From Flagellimonas okinawensis (GTDB lineage: Bacteria > Bacteroidota > Bacteroidia > Flavobacteriales > Flavobacteriaceae): 64,000 nucleotides of DNA. Shown here piece after piece: positions 16,082 to 25,515 of the stretch. Numbering within the stretch: position 1 is the first letter of the stretch; each line of letters begins with the position of its first letter. The notes beneath the pieces were generated by a model that did not search any database, was not told where the DNA came from, and saw nothing but the letters and a program-made list of their open reading frames with translations. Position numbers and translations under genes: made by a program. The DNA is taken from the NCBI RefSeq assembly GCF_029194005.1, contig NZ_JARFVA010000011.1, forward strand, positions 1-64,000, in the 5' to 3' direction.

Positions 16082-18305
16082 ATACTCCCAATTCTTTTAA
16101 AAACAATAAATCCATCTCGTTCTTTTGACCGGCATTCTTCATGGGATTACTCTTTATCGATGGCAATACGGACAATAGATCTTTACGTACCGCCGTAAAT
16201 TTTTCCGTGGTCCTGTTCACTGATTTTTCCAGATCACGAAGCCCTTGCAGTACTTTTAAATATTTTAAGGGTTCCAAAACGGCCCTTTGGGCCAATTCGT
16301 TCCCTGCATCCCGAATAAGATTCTGATCGGCATTGGAAAACGAGCTATTGCCATCGATCAAGATTTCCAATCGGGAAACTACCTTCCTGGCCGATGCAAA
16401 GGACCCTTGGTACGCATAAGTTTCGTTTTTACTATAGTTGGTGATCTTCTCTATATCCCCGCTCAATCTGTTCTCCTCTTTAATGGGAGGGGGGTCGAAT
16501 CCGATACGGTGCACATAAATCCTGGCACTGTTCTTTATTTCCTGTATAATATCGAGGGCCTGGTATTGATAGGGCAACGATTTCTCCGGCTCGAACAACC
16601 TCAAATACAATTCGGCTTCCCACATGATGTTCAGGGCATCCCTGAGCTTTGCTTTCAACGATTTTTCGAACAGGGTCGATTCCTCTGGATCCGAATGGTT
16701 ATGAAGATAATCGTGAAGCGGGTCTTCCTCCTCCTCCTGGTCCTCATTCCCATGATCGTGTTCCTCTACCAAGTTGTGCTCATTATCGCTATCGTGTTTA
16801 TGGCTATACCCATCCAAAAGGTCTTCCTCTGCATCTTCTCCCGAATGCCCATCATTCCCTTCTTGGTTGGATGACACTTGCCCTGGAGCTGCCTGTAATT
16901 CTGTCTCATCTCCCATGAACTGACCATATTTCAATCGCAATTGCTTTTGGTCAAACCCCAGTTCGTTGCTCCTTGAATTGAATTCCTTATCTGTAATATC
17001 GGGCCGTTCGGCCAATAACTTTTCGGTATCTATGATCAATTGACGTTGGCTCCTAAAATAGTCCGGCATCAGGTCGACGCCCAGATTGCCCTCCACGGCG
17101 AAGGGATCTGTAATGGTATCCCGAATAACGGCAAAAAAAGTTTCACTCCTTGCAACGTTTGCGGAAGGTGTCCTTTGGTCAAGTGCCTCGACATAGAAAT
17201 AGAGTTCGTCACCGGGGTCCATTTTAAGCTCATCCAGATCCAATGCCTGTTTAAGCTGGAGTATCCTGCTCCCTTTTCCAATGCTGGCATCAAACGCAAC
17301 TTTTTCCTCACGGAATTTTACGGATTCCCCGGAGCCTTTGCTCACTGTAGCGATGATGTAGGCATCGGCAATCCCAAAATCATCGGAAATGTCGGTATTG
17401 AACACCATTCGTTTATCTTGGTCGAATTCAAAGTAGCTATAATTGTCCAGACCTTCGATCTGGACCAGTGGAGGTTCGTCCGTGACCATTTCCAAAGAAT
17501 AGAGATCGCTCACATGCTCATGGCCTTCCCTATCGGTGAAGACAAAACTGTAGAATCCCGAAGCTCCCAAGTCCATTTTTAAACGATGGCCTTGGCCGGA
17601 ATTTGTAAATGCGATCGGTTCACCCATCAAATCCATTTTCACATCCTGTACACCACCGTCAAACTCCAAGTCCCATATGATCGTTGAGCCCTGCACGGCC
17701 CTTAGGTTCGGGTCTGTGGTTCGCAATGTCCCTTGCCCCGTATAACCAGGATATTGTATGGTAATCATGGTCCGGGTCAATGTAGGAATCGCCGCTGTAT
17801 TCAATAGACTGTCCTTGGGCTCAAAGCTGATGGATTCTTTGTTTGATTTGTCAAGTTCCGCTGAATCCCCCATACCCTGTAGTGCCCAACGGCCCGCAAT
17901 CCCTACCAATACCATGGCGAACATCACCAAGGCTGCCCTGAACAACTTATGGGGTGGTCTTAACTTGGGCAAAATAGGCTCCAATTGTTCCGAAACGCGA
18001 TATTGCTGGAGTTTGGATAAATTGGAGAGTTCGCCTGAAGCCAACAACAAAAGCCCGCTGCTATATCCCGCCTCCGGCAGATGGGCATCGATATACCCTA
18101 CCGCATTATCGACAGTTATCCTCCAGGGTCTTAATATAAGTACCGCGACAGCGACCGTTACCAGTAACACAATGATACCATAGAGCACCTGATTCGTCAG
18201 TAGATATACAAAACCACCAAAGCCCACGGCATAAAGAACCGCCTCTACATATTTGGATTGCTGCCACCGCCATTGAAATTGTTTGATATCCCCTGCTCCC
18301 ATCAT
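16071..18305 (-). CDS. DUF4175-like membrane protein with acidic/His-rich segment
   Basis: 744 aa. N-terminal TM segments near 21-38 and 41-58 and a third near 124-140 (LFRAALVMFAMVLVGIAGRWAL), then a large beta-rich and helical extracytoplasmic part (PTLTRTMITIQYPGYTGQG; DELYFYVEALDQRTPSANVARSETF). Residues about 485-541 form a striking low-complexity stretch of Asp, Glu and His (SHKHDSDNEHN, EEHDHGNEDQEEEEDP) that could bind metal. The long helical C-terminus (about 545-740) fits DUF4175-type proteins of this conserved cluster. Overlaps: 4 bp with the BatA gene before it, 11 bp with the gene after. Confidence 0.75.
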   Translation of the reverse strand: MMGAGDIKQFQWRWQQSKYVEAVLYAVGFGGFVYLLTNQVLYGIIVLLVTVAVAVLILRPWRITVDNAVGYIDAHLPEAGYSSGLLLLASGELSNLSKLQQYRVSEQLEPILPKLRPPHKLFRAALVMFAMVLVGIAGRWALQGMGDSAELDKSNKESISFEPKDSLLNTAAIPTLTRTMITIQYPGYTGQGTLRTTDPNLRAVQGSTIIWDLEFDGGVQDVKMDLMGEPIAFTNSGQGHRLKMDLGASGFYSFVFTDREGHEHVSDLYSLEMVTDEPPLVQIEGLDNYSYFEFDQDKRMVFNTDISDDFGIADAYIIATVSKGSGESVKFREEKVAFDASIGKGSRILQLKQALDLDELKMDPGDELYFYVEALDQRTPSANVARSETFFAVIRDTITDPFAVEGNLGVDLMPDYFRSQRQLIIDTEKLLAERPDITDKEFNSRSNELGFDQKQLRLKYGQFMGDETELQAAPGQVSSNQEGNDGHSGEDAEEDLLDGYSHKHDSDNEHNLVEEHDHGNEDQEEEEDPLHDYLHNHSDPEESTLFEKSLKAKLRDALNIMWEAELYLRLFEPEKSLPYQYQALDIIQEIKNSARIYVHRIGFDPPPIKEENRLSGDIEKITNYSKNETYAYQGSFASARKVVSRLEILIDGNSSFSNADQNLIRDAGNELAQRAVLEPLKYLKVLQGLRDLEKSVNRTTEKFTAVRKDLLSVLPSIKSNPMKNAGQKNEMDLLFLKELGVYEQ

Positions 18306-19579
18306 TGTTTCTTAAAGTGTGCCATGACCCGTTCCAAAAGCATCAACAAGCCGAGCAGACCGAATACCCAAAAGGAAACATCGATCATTGTTGCTCTTTC
18401 CCGTTTTTTTCTAGGGGCCACATAATTGGGCTCTAGTTCTGTTACCTCAAGCTGTCGCCCATCGGCCCTTTCCACCAGCTTATCCAGTTCACTGGCCACC
18501 CCCAAAATATAGAGCAACTGTTCGGTCAAGTGTTGTTCTACCGTGTTTTTGGGATCCAATCGTGAAGTGAGCCAATATACATCCTTTGTTTGACCGGCTT
18601 GGATCAAACGATCGGCAATGGGATCTGCTCGATAAACCAACCACTTGCCATCCCCATATTTTGGTTCCGTACCCAAGGCAACATTCAATTGGGCTTTATT
18701 TTCTCCCAATAAATCCCCTTCTCGATGAACGATGATAGGTTGCTTCAAATATGTGGACAAAGCCTTAAAGGATGCCTCGATATAGTGCCCCTCGCGTTCA
18801 AATTCTTCCTCCACATACATATTTATATGGAGGGTGTCCAAGCTAGCCAATGGAACGGTTTCTTCACTTTTGGAAAGTAACCGAAGACTATCGCCCCCAG
18901 TAGTAAGCTCAAAGCCATCATCCAACATTTCCCTTTCGATCTTAGTGGCCCTGCTATTGCTGGAAAGGGTTATCAACTCAACTTGGGGATCACGGTCTAT
19001 GGCCTTCAACGGCTGGACCGGTGTTTCTTCAGATTCCAAGACCACCCAGTGGATCTTCTTTTGGGTATTGGGCCTCATGGACCGAAATCCTTTCACCAAT
19101 GCCTTGGTAAAGACCACGATGCTATCGGAGTGCAAGGAATCCATTTTTGGCACCAATTGCCAATAATAGGGTTGCTCCCGGTCCTGTCGATATTCCATAT
19201 CGGGATTCCAATGGGGAAATCCATTTTTCAGCAATCGAACAGGGGACCCTTCCTGTAAACTATCCAATATCGTTCGAAGGGAGGCATCGTTCACCAAAGA
19301 CTCTTCGACCAAATAGGTAACTTTTTTTTGATTGCCCTTGGTTCGCCAGTGCGGCCCCGCCATCAACATAACTATTAATGCCACGATCAGCATTCGCAAC
19401 AACAATAGGAGCCATTCGTTCAACTGTATGCTACTGGATTGCCTGGAATTGGATTCATCCAATAATTGGATGCTCCCTATTTTAATGGTATTGGCCTCTT
19501 TCTTGCTCCATAAATGAATTGCCAAGGGAACCAAAAGTCCCAAAAGTGCCCAGAGATATGATGGATCTGTAAAAACCAT
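18302..19579 (-). CDS. BatA-domain (aerotolerance regulator N-terminal) membrane protein
   Basis: 425 aa. The N-terminus is the BatA signature: FxDPSYLWALLGLLVPLAIHLW with TM1 (about 8-24), IKIGSIQLLDES, and TM2 (about 56-75, LLLLLRMLIVALIVMLMAGP). A central part follows, then a final TM at about 401-418. No complete VWA MIDAS motif is visible. In this family such proteins partner DUF58 and MoxR proteins; the name comes from aerotolerance genes of Bacteroides. It starts directly after the DUF58 stop (no gap). Confidence 0.85.
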   Translation of the reverse strand: MVFTDPSYLWALLGLLVPLAIHLWSKKEANTIKIGSIQLLDESNSRQSSSIQLNEWLLLLLRMLIVALIVMLMAGPHWRTKGNQKKVTYLVEESLVNDASLRTILDSLQEGSPVRLLKNGFPHWNPDMEYRQDREQPYYWQLVPKMDSLHSDSIVVFTKALVKGFRSMRPNTQKKIHWVVLESEETPVQPLKAIDRDPQVELITLSSNSRATKIEREMLDDGFELTTGGDSLRLLSKSEETVPLASLDTLHINMYVEEEFEREGHYIEASFKALSTYLKQPIIVHREGDLLGENKAQLNVALGTEPKYGDGKWLVYRADPIADRLIQAGQTKDVYWLTSRLDPKNTVEQHLTEQLLYILGVASELDKLVERADGRQLEVTELEPNYVAPRKKRERATMIDVSFWVFGLLGLLMLLERVMAHFKKQ

Positions 19580-20479
19580 TTACACCAATCGTATTCGTTC
19601 TTTTAAAAAGAGTTGCAATGCATCACCCAAGTCACTGTCCATTCGAAATACATGGTAATGGACCCCTTGCATCAACAATCGTTCCTTTGTGTTCGCTATC
19701 TTTTGTGCCAAGTTCTTCAAATAGGTCGACCTGGCCTTGTTGACGTCCACTTTTACCTTGGCACCGGTCTCCAAATCTTCAAAAGTGACGGATTTTTTAA
19801 AATCAAAGTCCATTTCACTGCCCGTCATAAGTTGAAGTACTATGACTTCATTGTTGGCGGTTTTCAGGTTTTTCACAAAGTCCGAAAGTTCGGAGACATC
19901 CTCGTACATATCGGTCAGGAAAAACACCAGCTCCTTTTCGCCCCTGTTGTGCAGCCTTTGGGATGCAATGGAGAGTTCGGGCCATTTGCCCTTGGTCGAA
20001 ATGTTCAACAGCTCCAATAACAAACGGTTGAAATGTTTCCGGTCCGCTTTGGGGTAAATGCTCACAAAATCATCCTCATTAAGGGCAAAAAGCCCTACGG
20101 AATCGCCTTGTTTTTGTGCCATATGCGATAGACAGGCCACCATGACACGGGCAAATTCCAGTTTGCTCACCCCGTTCTCCTTATGATCCATGGACGCGCT
20201 TGCATCCACAATAAACTTGACGGTTACATGACTTTCCACTTCGGACTGTTTGATATAGTACCGGCCAGAACGGGCCAGCATTTTCCAATCCAGCAGCCGT
20301 AGATCGTCCCCGGGCTCATAACCTCGGTATTGACTGAATTCCATACCGGGCCCCACGCTCTTGCTCCGGTGCAGACCAGAGGTATAACCTTCCACCACAA
20401 TACGCGAAATGAGGCTTAGGCCCGATACCGAATTGATGACATCAGGTCGTAAAAGATCGTGATAGTCCCTTTTCGCCAT
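19580..20479 (-). CDS. DUF58-domain protein (VWA-like)
   Basis: 299 aa, soluble. It carries the DUF58 core GMEFSQYRGYEPGDDLRLLDWKMLARSGRYYIKQ (about 46-79) and a VWA-like MIDAS, VDASASMDH (D-x-S-x-S, about 91-99). DUF58 proteins are the usual partners of MoxR AAA+ ATPases. Its start codon overlaps the MoxR stop by one base, so the two are translationally coupled. Confidence 0.93.
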   Translation of the reverse strand: MAKRDYHDLLRPDVINSVSGLSLISRIVVEGYTSGLHRSKSVGPGMEFSQYRGYEPGDDLRLLDWKMLARSGRYYIKQSEVESHVTVKFIVDASASMDHKENGVSKLEFARVMVACLSHMAQKQGDSVGLFALNEDDFVSIYPKADRKHFNRLLLELLNISTKGKWPELSIASQRLHNRGEKELVFFLTDMYEDVSELSDFVKNLKTANNEVIVLQLMTGSEMDFDFKKSVTFEDLETGAKVKVDVNKARSTYLKNLAQKIANTKERLLMQGVHYHVFRMDSDLGDALQLFLKERIRLV

Positions 20480-21483
20480 TAGTTGTCCCTTAATTGAATT
20501 GCCTTGAGGATTTCGGTGGTCACCGTATCCGATGTGATGCCTTCCGCATCTGCCCTAAAGTTAACCAGCACCCTGTGGCGCAGGACAGGGAGCGCTACGG
20601 TTTGGAGGTCCTCCAAAGTCACGGCCAATCTGCCTTCCAATAGTGCATTGGCCTTGGCCGTCAAGATCATGGCCTGGCCCGCACGAGGTCCTGCCCCCCA
20701 ATCCACCCATTGTCTCACGTAATCCACTTGGGTGGTATCCGGACGGGTGGCCCGTATCACATCGCTTACATATTGGATCAACCCGTCGCTAATCGAAACT
20801 TCACGCACCAGTTGCTGTAATCTGACGATATCGTCCCCTGACAATACTTTGTCCAGTTGGGCTTTTTTTGTCCCCGTAGTGGCCTTTAGAATCTGTGTTT
20901 CCTCTTTATCCGTGGGATAACCGATTTTAATGTAGAGCAGGAAGCGGTCCTGTTGGGCCTCTGGCAGTACAAAGGTTCCCGATTGCTCGATAGGGTTCTG
21001 GGTGGCCAGGATAAAGAAGGGTTTGTCCAACGGGTATGTCTTATCGCCATAGGTCACTTCGAATTCCTGCATGGCCTCCAAAAGGGCAGCCTGTGTTTTT
21101 GGGGGCGTTCTGTTGATCTCATCCGCCAAAATGATATTGGAGAAAATAGGGCCTTTGTTGAACTTGAAAAACTTCTTGCCCGTGGTATGGTCCTCTTCCA
21201 ATATTTCCGTCCCGATAATATCGGACGGCATAAGGTCGGGGGTAAACTGTATGCGTTTGAACTTTAAATCTATGGCATTCGAGAGTGTACGGATCATCAG
21301 GGTTTTGGCCAGCCCGGGAACTCCCTCCAGTAAGGCGTGCCCACCGGCAAGAAATGTGATCAGCAATTGTGAAACGGTCTCTTCCTGACCGATGATCACC
21401 TTGCCTATTTCCTTTTTGAGGGCGGTCAATTTTTCGGAAAGCCCTTCTACTTCAGTTGCAATTTGTTGTAGTTCTTTATCCAA
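20479..21483 (-). CDS. MoxR-type AAA+ ATPase
   Basis: 334 aa. Walker A in LLEGVPGLAKT (about 54-64), Walker B in ILADEINRTPP (about 117-127), sensor 1 in FILATQNPIEQSGT (about 155-168), and the C-terminal lid. MoxR ATPases act as chaperones that help assemble or activate complexes, often by loading metal or cofactor through VWA-domain partners. Ten bp after the DUF4159 gene and coupled to DUF58, so it is the ATPase of this cluster. Confidence 0.95.
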   Translation of the reverse strand: MDKELQQIATEVEGLSEKLTALKKEIGKVIIGQEETVSQLLITFLAGGHALLEGVPGLAKTLMIRTLSNAIDLKFKRIQFTPDLMPSDIIGTEILEEDHTTGKKFFKFNKGPIFSNIILADEINRTPPKTQAALLEAMQEFEVTYGDKTYPLDKPFFILATQNPIEQSGTFVLPEAQQDRFLLYIKIGYPTDKEETQILKATTGTKKAQLDKVLSGDDIVRLQQLVREVSISDGLIQYVSDVIRATRPDTTQVDYVRQWVDWGAGPRAGQAMILTAKANALLEGRLAVTLEDLQTVALPVLRHRVLVNFRADAEGITSDTVTTEILKAIQLRDN

Positions 21484-21493
21484 TTTAATGTCG

Positions 21494-22120
21494 TTAAGAG
21501 GTTAAGGCGTAAAGCACAATATTCACCCCGAACCGGGTATTGTCTATTTTGTACCAGCGTTTGTTTCTAAAATCGTAGTCCCATTCACATCCATAGTCCT
21601 TGTTGCTGTAGAGCACTGCTATCCTTCCATCGACCACAATGGCCTTGAGGTAGTCGTGCACCAAGTCGTCCCCCCATCCATTCAGCTCTTGTGAGGTGGT
21701 GGGCGGTCCATCATCAAATTCAAAGAAAATAGTATATATCTCGTGGTCGTTGGGAATTTTTTTCAACTCTCCCGGCCCAAAGATCTCATCCATCTGGCGT
21801 TCGAACGATTTGGCGAACAATCCGTCGATGTCATGGTTGCAGTCATCGGCAAAGACAAATCCCCCATTTCGGACATACTTTTCAAAATTCTCCCTTTCCT
21901 TTTTGGTGAACTGTACCAATTTATGTCCAGATATATAACAGAACGGACTTTTAAAAATATCGTCACTTGACAGCGTTATGATCCTTTCCTGGGTATCCAC
22001 CTTTAATGTGGTGTACTCCACCAAGGAGTTCAACAGGTTGGAGGGCATGCGCTGATCTACATCCCAATCCCCTGATTCGTACTGTAAGCGTGTAAAAAAG
22101 AATTCGTTGTCCAATGCCAT
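21494..22120 (-). CDS. DUF4159-domain protein
   Basis: 208 aa, no signal peptide. It shows the DUF4159 pattern: FFFTRLQYESGDWDVDQ at the start, YISGHKLVQFTKKERENFEKYVRNGGFVFADDCNHD (about 72-107), HEIYTIFFEFDDGPP, and a final RFGVNIVLYAL. The fold is related to glutamine-amidotransferase-like domains; biochemical role unknown. It opens the MoxR-DUF58-BatA operon and follows a likely terminator after the TldE gene. Confidence 0.85.
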   Translation of the reverse strand: MALDNEFFFTRLQYESGDWDVDQRMPSNLLNSLVEYTTLKVDTQERIITLSSDDIFKSPFCYISGHKLVQFTKKERENFEKYVRNGGFVFADDCNHDIDGLFAKSFERQMDEIFGPGELKKIPNDHEIYTIFFEFDDGPPTTSQELNGWGDDLVHDYLKAIVVDGRIAVLYSNKDYGCEWDYDFRNKRWYKIDNTRFGVNIVLYALTS

Positions 22121-22146
22121 TTGGGTCGTAGGCTAAAATTGCCGAA

Positions 22147-22186
22147 ATAAAAAACTGGCGATCAAGGATGACCTGACCACCAGTTT
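22147..22186 (-). terminator. Terminator between TldE and the MoxR operon
   Basis: On the minus strand AAACTGG (186-180 of the 22,1xx block) pairs with CCAGTTT (158-152), followed by TTTATTT. A 7-bp stem with a long loop. It suggests the TldD-TldE unit and the DUF4159-MoxR unit are at least partly separate transcripts. Confidence 0.55.
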
Positions 22187-22202
22187 ACTGTATTATTGCC
22201 GT

Positions 22203-23519
22203 TTATACGGCGTCCGAAAGACTGGTGAACGTAAAGTCTCGGATCTTCATATAGGGTATCAGGTTCCCATTGACACGTACTTGTTGTCCAAGGGACTCCA
22301 AATTGTTCAACATGATGATCGGGCTCTCATTGAACCTGAAGTTTTTCACGGGGAACTTGATTCTTCCGTTCTCAATATAAAAAGTCCCGTCCCTGGTCAG
22401 ACCGGTATAAAGCAAGGTCTGAGGATCCACACTACGGATGTACCAAAAACGGGTCACCAAAATACCTTTTTTGGTTCCTTTGATCATATCCTCAAGGCTT
22501 TCGTCCCCACCTTCCATGATACCATTGCTTGGGAAAGGAACAGGGTCTACGCCCTTTTGTTCCGCCCAATAACGGTCATAGGCCAAATTCTTTACCACAC
22601 CGTTCTCGATCCAACTGGTTTTCTTGAGTGGCTGTCCCGCACCGTTCCATGTGGATGTCGGCACTTCGGGATTCAAAGGATCGGACCAGATATTGACGCG
22701 TTCATCCACGATCTTCTGTCCCAGTTTTGTACCACCGTCCTTTGCGGACATAAAACTCCTTCCCTCGTCCGCTGATCTTGCATTGAACGAACGGAACATG
22801 TTCTGCAACAGACCGATGGAAGCTGCAGGTTCCAGGATCACCGTATACTTACCTGGCTCTATGGCACGTGCTTCCCTGGACATTACGGCTTTGTCTATCG
22901 CAATCTTGGATGCCTCTGCGGCATCGAACTTATCGATATCGTTGTAATCCCTGGTTACCCAACCCGAACCGGTACCATCATTGGTACGCATGGTCACGGT
23001 GAAATCCACATCCGTGGATTGGTTGTAAGCGAACAGTCCATTGGAATTGATCATGGCCGAAAATTCGGCCGAATCGTCCAAGAAACCGGCAGCGGTCACA
23101 TCCTGAGCTGCTGCGGGCTCGATACTTTTATAGGCCACCTCTGCCCGGTACTCCGGTGTTACCTTGGCCGTTGATTCCTTATAGGTGATCGACTCATCAT
23201 AGGTCTGAGGTCCCAAAGGAGGCATGAACTCAGGGTTCTCTGGCGATAATTGGGCCAGCTCCTCTGCTCTTCTCACCACCTTTTCCAAGGAGGCGTCATC
23301 GAACTCATCTATGGTCGCTGTTCCCACTTTTTTACCAAAACTGGATTGGACCACCAGACTCTGTGTTGATCTATATCCTGCGGTGGAAACCGTATTACGT
23401 GCATATCTGATATTTCCGCTGTTACTTCCACTTAGGTTTATTTCGCAGGCATCGGCCTTGGAAAAACTCAAAGCCTTTTCCAAAATCTTTTTTGCTTCTT
23501 CTCTAGTATATATAGCCAT
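22203..23519 (-). CDS. TldE/PmbA-like protein
   Basis: 438 aa. PmbA_TldD family: N-terminal domain with DACEINLSGSNSGNIRYARNTV, C-terminal barrel-like domain with VILEPAASIGLLQNMFRSFNARS and SDPLNPEVPTSTWNGAGQPLKKTSWIENGVVKN. It lacks the HExxxH zinc motif found in its partner, as TldE does; TldD and TldE form a heterodimer that degrades unfolded or leaderless peptides. The partner gene is 27 bp upstream on the same strand, so this is a two-gene operon. Confidence 0.9.
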   Translation of the reverse strand: MAIYTREEAKKILEKALSFSKADACEINLSGSNSGNIRYARNTVSTAGYRSTQSLVVQSSFGKKVGTATIDEFDDASLEKVVRRAEELAQLSPENPEFMPPLGPQTYDESITYKESTAKVTPEYRAEVAYKSIEPAAAQDVTAAGFLDDSAEFSAMINSNGLFAYNQSTDVDFTVTMRTNDGTGSGWVTRDYNDIDKFDAAEASKIAIDKAVMSREARAIEPGKYTVILEPAASIGLLQNMFRSFNARSADEGRSFMSAKDGGTKLGQKIVDERVNIWSDPLNPEVPTSTWNGAGQPLKKTSWIENGVVKNLAYDRYWAEQKGVDPVPFPSNGIMEGGDESLEDMIKGTKKGILVTRFWYIRSVDPQTLLYTGLTRDGTFYIENGRIKFPVKNFRFNESPIIMLNNLESLGQQVRVNGNLIPYMKIRDFTFTSLSDAV

Positions 23520-23546
23520 TGTCTTATTATTTAAAATGAATAAACC

Positions 23547-25187
23547 TTAAATGGTCCTACCTGTGTTGATTACATTGATTCCGTTGAACCTTGCAGTGGA
23601 ACTACCGTGTGAAACGGCACTTACCTGAGAAGGCTGGCCCTTGCCATCGAAGAAAGACCCGAACAACCTGTAGTCGTCCTTATCACATATTTTGGCACAG
23701 GAATTCCAGAATTCTTGCGTATTCGACTGGTATGCCACATCCTCTAGCATGCCCACGATCTCACCATCCTTTATCTCATAGAACAATGTTCCTCCAAACT
23801 GGAAGTTGTAGCGCTGCTGATCGATGGAATACGATCCACGGCCCAATATATAAATACCTTTTTCCACATCCTTGATCATATCCTGCATAGAGTACTTTTC
23901 CTTACCTGGCTCCAAGGAAACATTGGGCATACGCTGGAACTGCACATCTTCCCAACTTTGGGCATAGCAGCATCCGTGGGATTCGTTTTGATCGATCATA
24001 TGAACCTGATCACGGATCGCCTGATAGTTTACCAAGACACCGTTTCTGATCAAATCCCATTTTTTGGTCTTCACCCCTTCGTCATCGAAACCAACTGCAC
24101 CGAGCGAACCTTCCTGGGTCTTATCGGCAACGATGTTCACGATATCGCTACCGTATTTAAAGTCTTTGGTTTTCCATTTGTCCAAGGTGGCAAAACTGGT
24201 CCCTGCATAATTGGCCTCGTAACCGAGTACACGGTCCAATTCCGTTGGGTGGCCCACCGATTCGTGTATGGTCAGACCAAGGTGGTTGGGTTCAAGGACC
24301 AAATCATATTTACCTGGCTCCACGGACTTTGCAGAAAGTTTCTGTTTGGCCTGTTGCGCGGCCATGGTGGCATCTTCAACGATGTCATAGCTTTTACTAT
24401 AAAGCTTGATACCCTCAGGTCCGGAAAGTTTTTCGGATTCCAGTCCATCCATATACTCATATCCCATTCCCATTGGGGCGCTCAATGCCTGACGGGTCTT
24501 GAACTTACCTGCCTGACGGTCGATCGCGGTAACGTTGAAGGTTGGCCAAATACGGTGAACGTCCTGGTCGATATAGGATCCATCGGTCGAAGCGAAATAT
24601 TTTTGCTCATTGACCATGAAAAGAGCGGAGTTCACAAAGTTGGCACCATTGTCCATAGCAGCGGCATTGGCACTGAGCAGCAAGTCCACTTTCTCTGAAA
24701 TCGGCACTTCCTTAAAATCCTTTTTTATCGGGGTCTTCCAAGAGACCTCTCCATGTCCTTGCACCGGAGCAAGCACCACGGGTTCCTTTTGGATCTTAGA
24801 GTTGGCCTTTGCAATGGAAACGGCATGTTGGGTAGCCTTTTTGATTCCATCCTCTGTGACGTCATTGGTCGAGGAAAACCCCCAAGTACCATTGGCAATT
24901 ACGCGTATCCCGATACCAAAGGATTCGGTATTCACCACGTTTTGGACTTTGTCCTCCCTGGTGAACACGTACTGGTTCAAATATCTTCCGATACGGGCAT
25001 CGGCATAGCTGGCGCCCATGGATTTTGCCGTATTAAGGGCAACATCGGCCATTTTCTTTTTAAGTACGGTATCCATGCCCGGTTCGAGCAATGCTTCCAC
25101 GGGAATTTCATTCCCTAAAAGAAGCGAGGGCATCATCATTGCCCCTGCACCCATACCGGCGTACTGTACAAAATCTCTTCTTTTCAT
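23547..25187 (-). CDS. TldD-like zinc metalloprotease with twin-arginine signal
   Basis: 546 aa. The HExxxH zinc motif is H308-E309-S-V-G-H313 (LTIHESVGHPTELDR), as in TldD. The C-terminal region has GCCYAQSWEDVQFQRMPNVSLEPG and FQFGGTLFYEIKDGEIVG. The N-terminus MKRRDFVQYAGMGAGAMMMP is a Tat-type signal (twin Arg at 3-4, hydrophobic stretch), so unlike E. coli TldD this protein is probably exported folded. Pairs with the TldE-like protein downstream, which shows no such signal; how the two meet is unclear. Confidence 0.92.
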   Translation of the reverse strand: MKRRDFVQYAGMGAGAMMMPSLLLGNEIPVEALLEPGMDTVLKKKMADVALNTAKSMGASYADARIGRYLNQYVFTREDKVQNVVNTESFGIGIRVIANGTWGFSSTNDVTEDGIKKATQHAVSIAKANSKIQKEPVVLAPVQGHGEVSWKTPIKKDFKEVPISEKVDLLLSANAAAMDNGANFVNSALFMVNEQKYFASTDGSYIDQDVHRIWPTFNVTAIDRQAGKFKTRQALSAPMGMGYEYMDGLESEKLSGPEGIKLYSKSYDIVEDATMAAQQAKQKLSAKSVEPGKYDLVLEPNHLGLTIHESVGHPTELDRVLGYEANYAGTSFATLDKWKTKDFKYGSDIVNIVADKTQEGSLGAVGFDDEGVKTKKWDLIRNGVLVNYQAIRDQVHMIDQNESHGCCYAQSWEDVQFQRMPNVSLEPGKEKYSMQDMIKDVEKGIYILGRGSYSIDQQRYNFQFGGTLFYEIKDGEIVGMLEDVAYQSNTQEFWNSCAKICDKDDYRLFGSFFDGKGQPSQVSAVSHGSSTARFNGINVINTGRTI

Positions 25188-25515
25188 ATGTTAGTTATTT
25201 AATTTACTTTGAGTTACAATGGGTTTTTCAGGAACCGATGATCTTTGCCACCACTCCGTTCCCGACCATGGGTCTTAAAATTAAGTACCCCTTCCTTAGT
25301 ATTATGTTAATTTTAACCTAAAATCCCCCAACGACAGGCTTGAATGCCCGAACGACCTCCAATTTGAAACCAGTCTATGTAAAAATCCCAAAACCATGAG
25401 TTGGTGAATCTATTCCCCGCTATAAAAAAAATGGCCACAGGAAATGAGGTCCGTCATTTGATTTGTACCGATAATGTGTAATTTGTTACAATAACATGGA
25501 TAACTTTATCATATT
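25188..25515. other. Intergenic region between divergent tldD and racemase genes
   Basis: 328 bases, no supportable gene. It contains the divergent promoters. A TGTAA-N4-TTACA dyad (25477-25490) and a weak TGAG-GTCC-GTCA dyad (25445-25456) lie just before the racemase gene, and GTTAA-TT-TTAAC (25306-25317) lies towards tldD. None pairs convincingly with a -7 element, so I assign no operator. Confidence 0.4.

Noticed and set aside
23958..24698. 246-codon open frame antisense to the tldD-like gene
   Set aside because: No recognisable domain, skewed composition typical of the reverse frame of a real gene, and fully inside a clear TldD coding sequence.
25445..25490. TGAG-GTCC-GTCA and TGTAA-N4-TTACA dyads before the racemase gene
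   Set aside because: Half-sites or spacing differ from the regulon, and the best -7 candidates match only 4 of 6 positions; too weak to call an operator.
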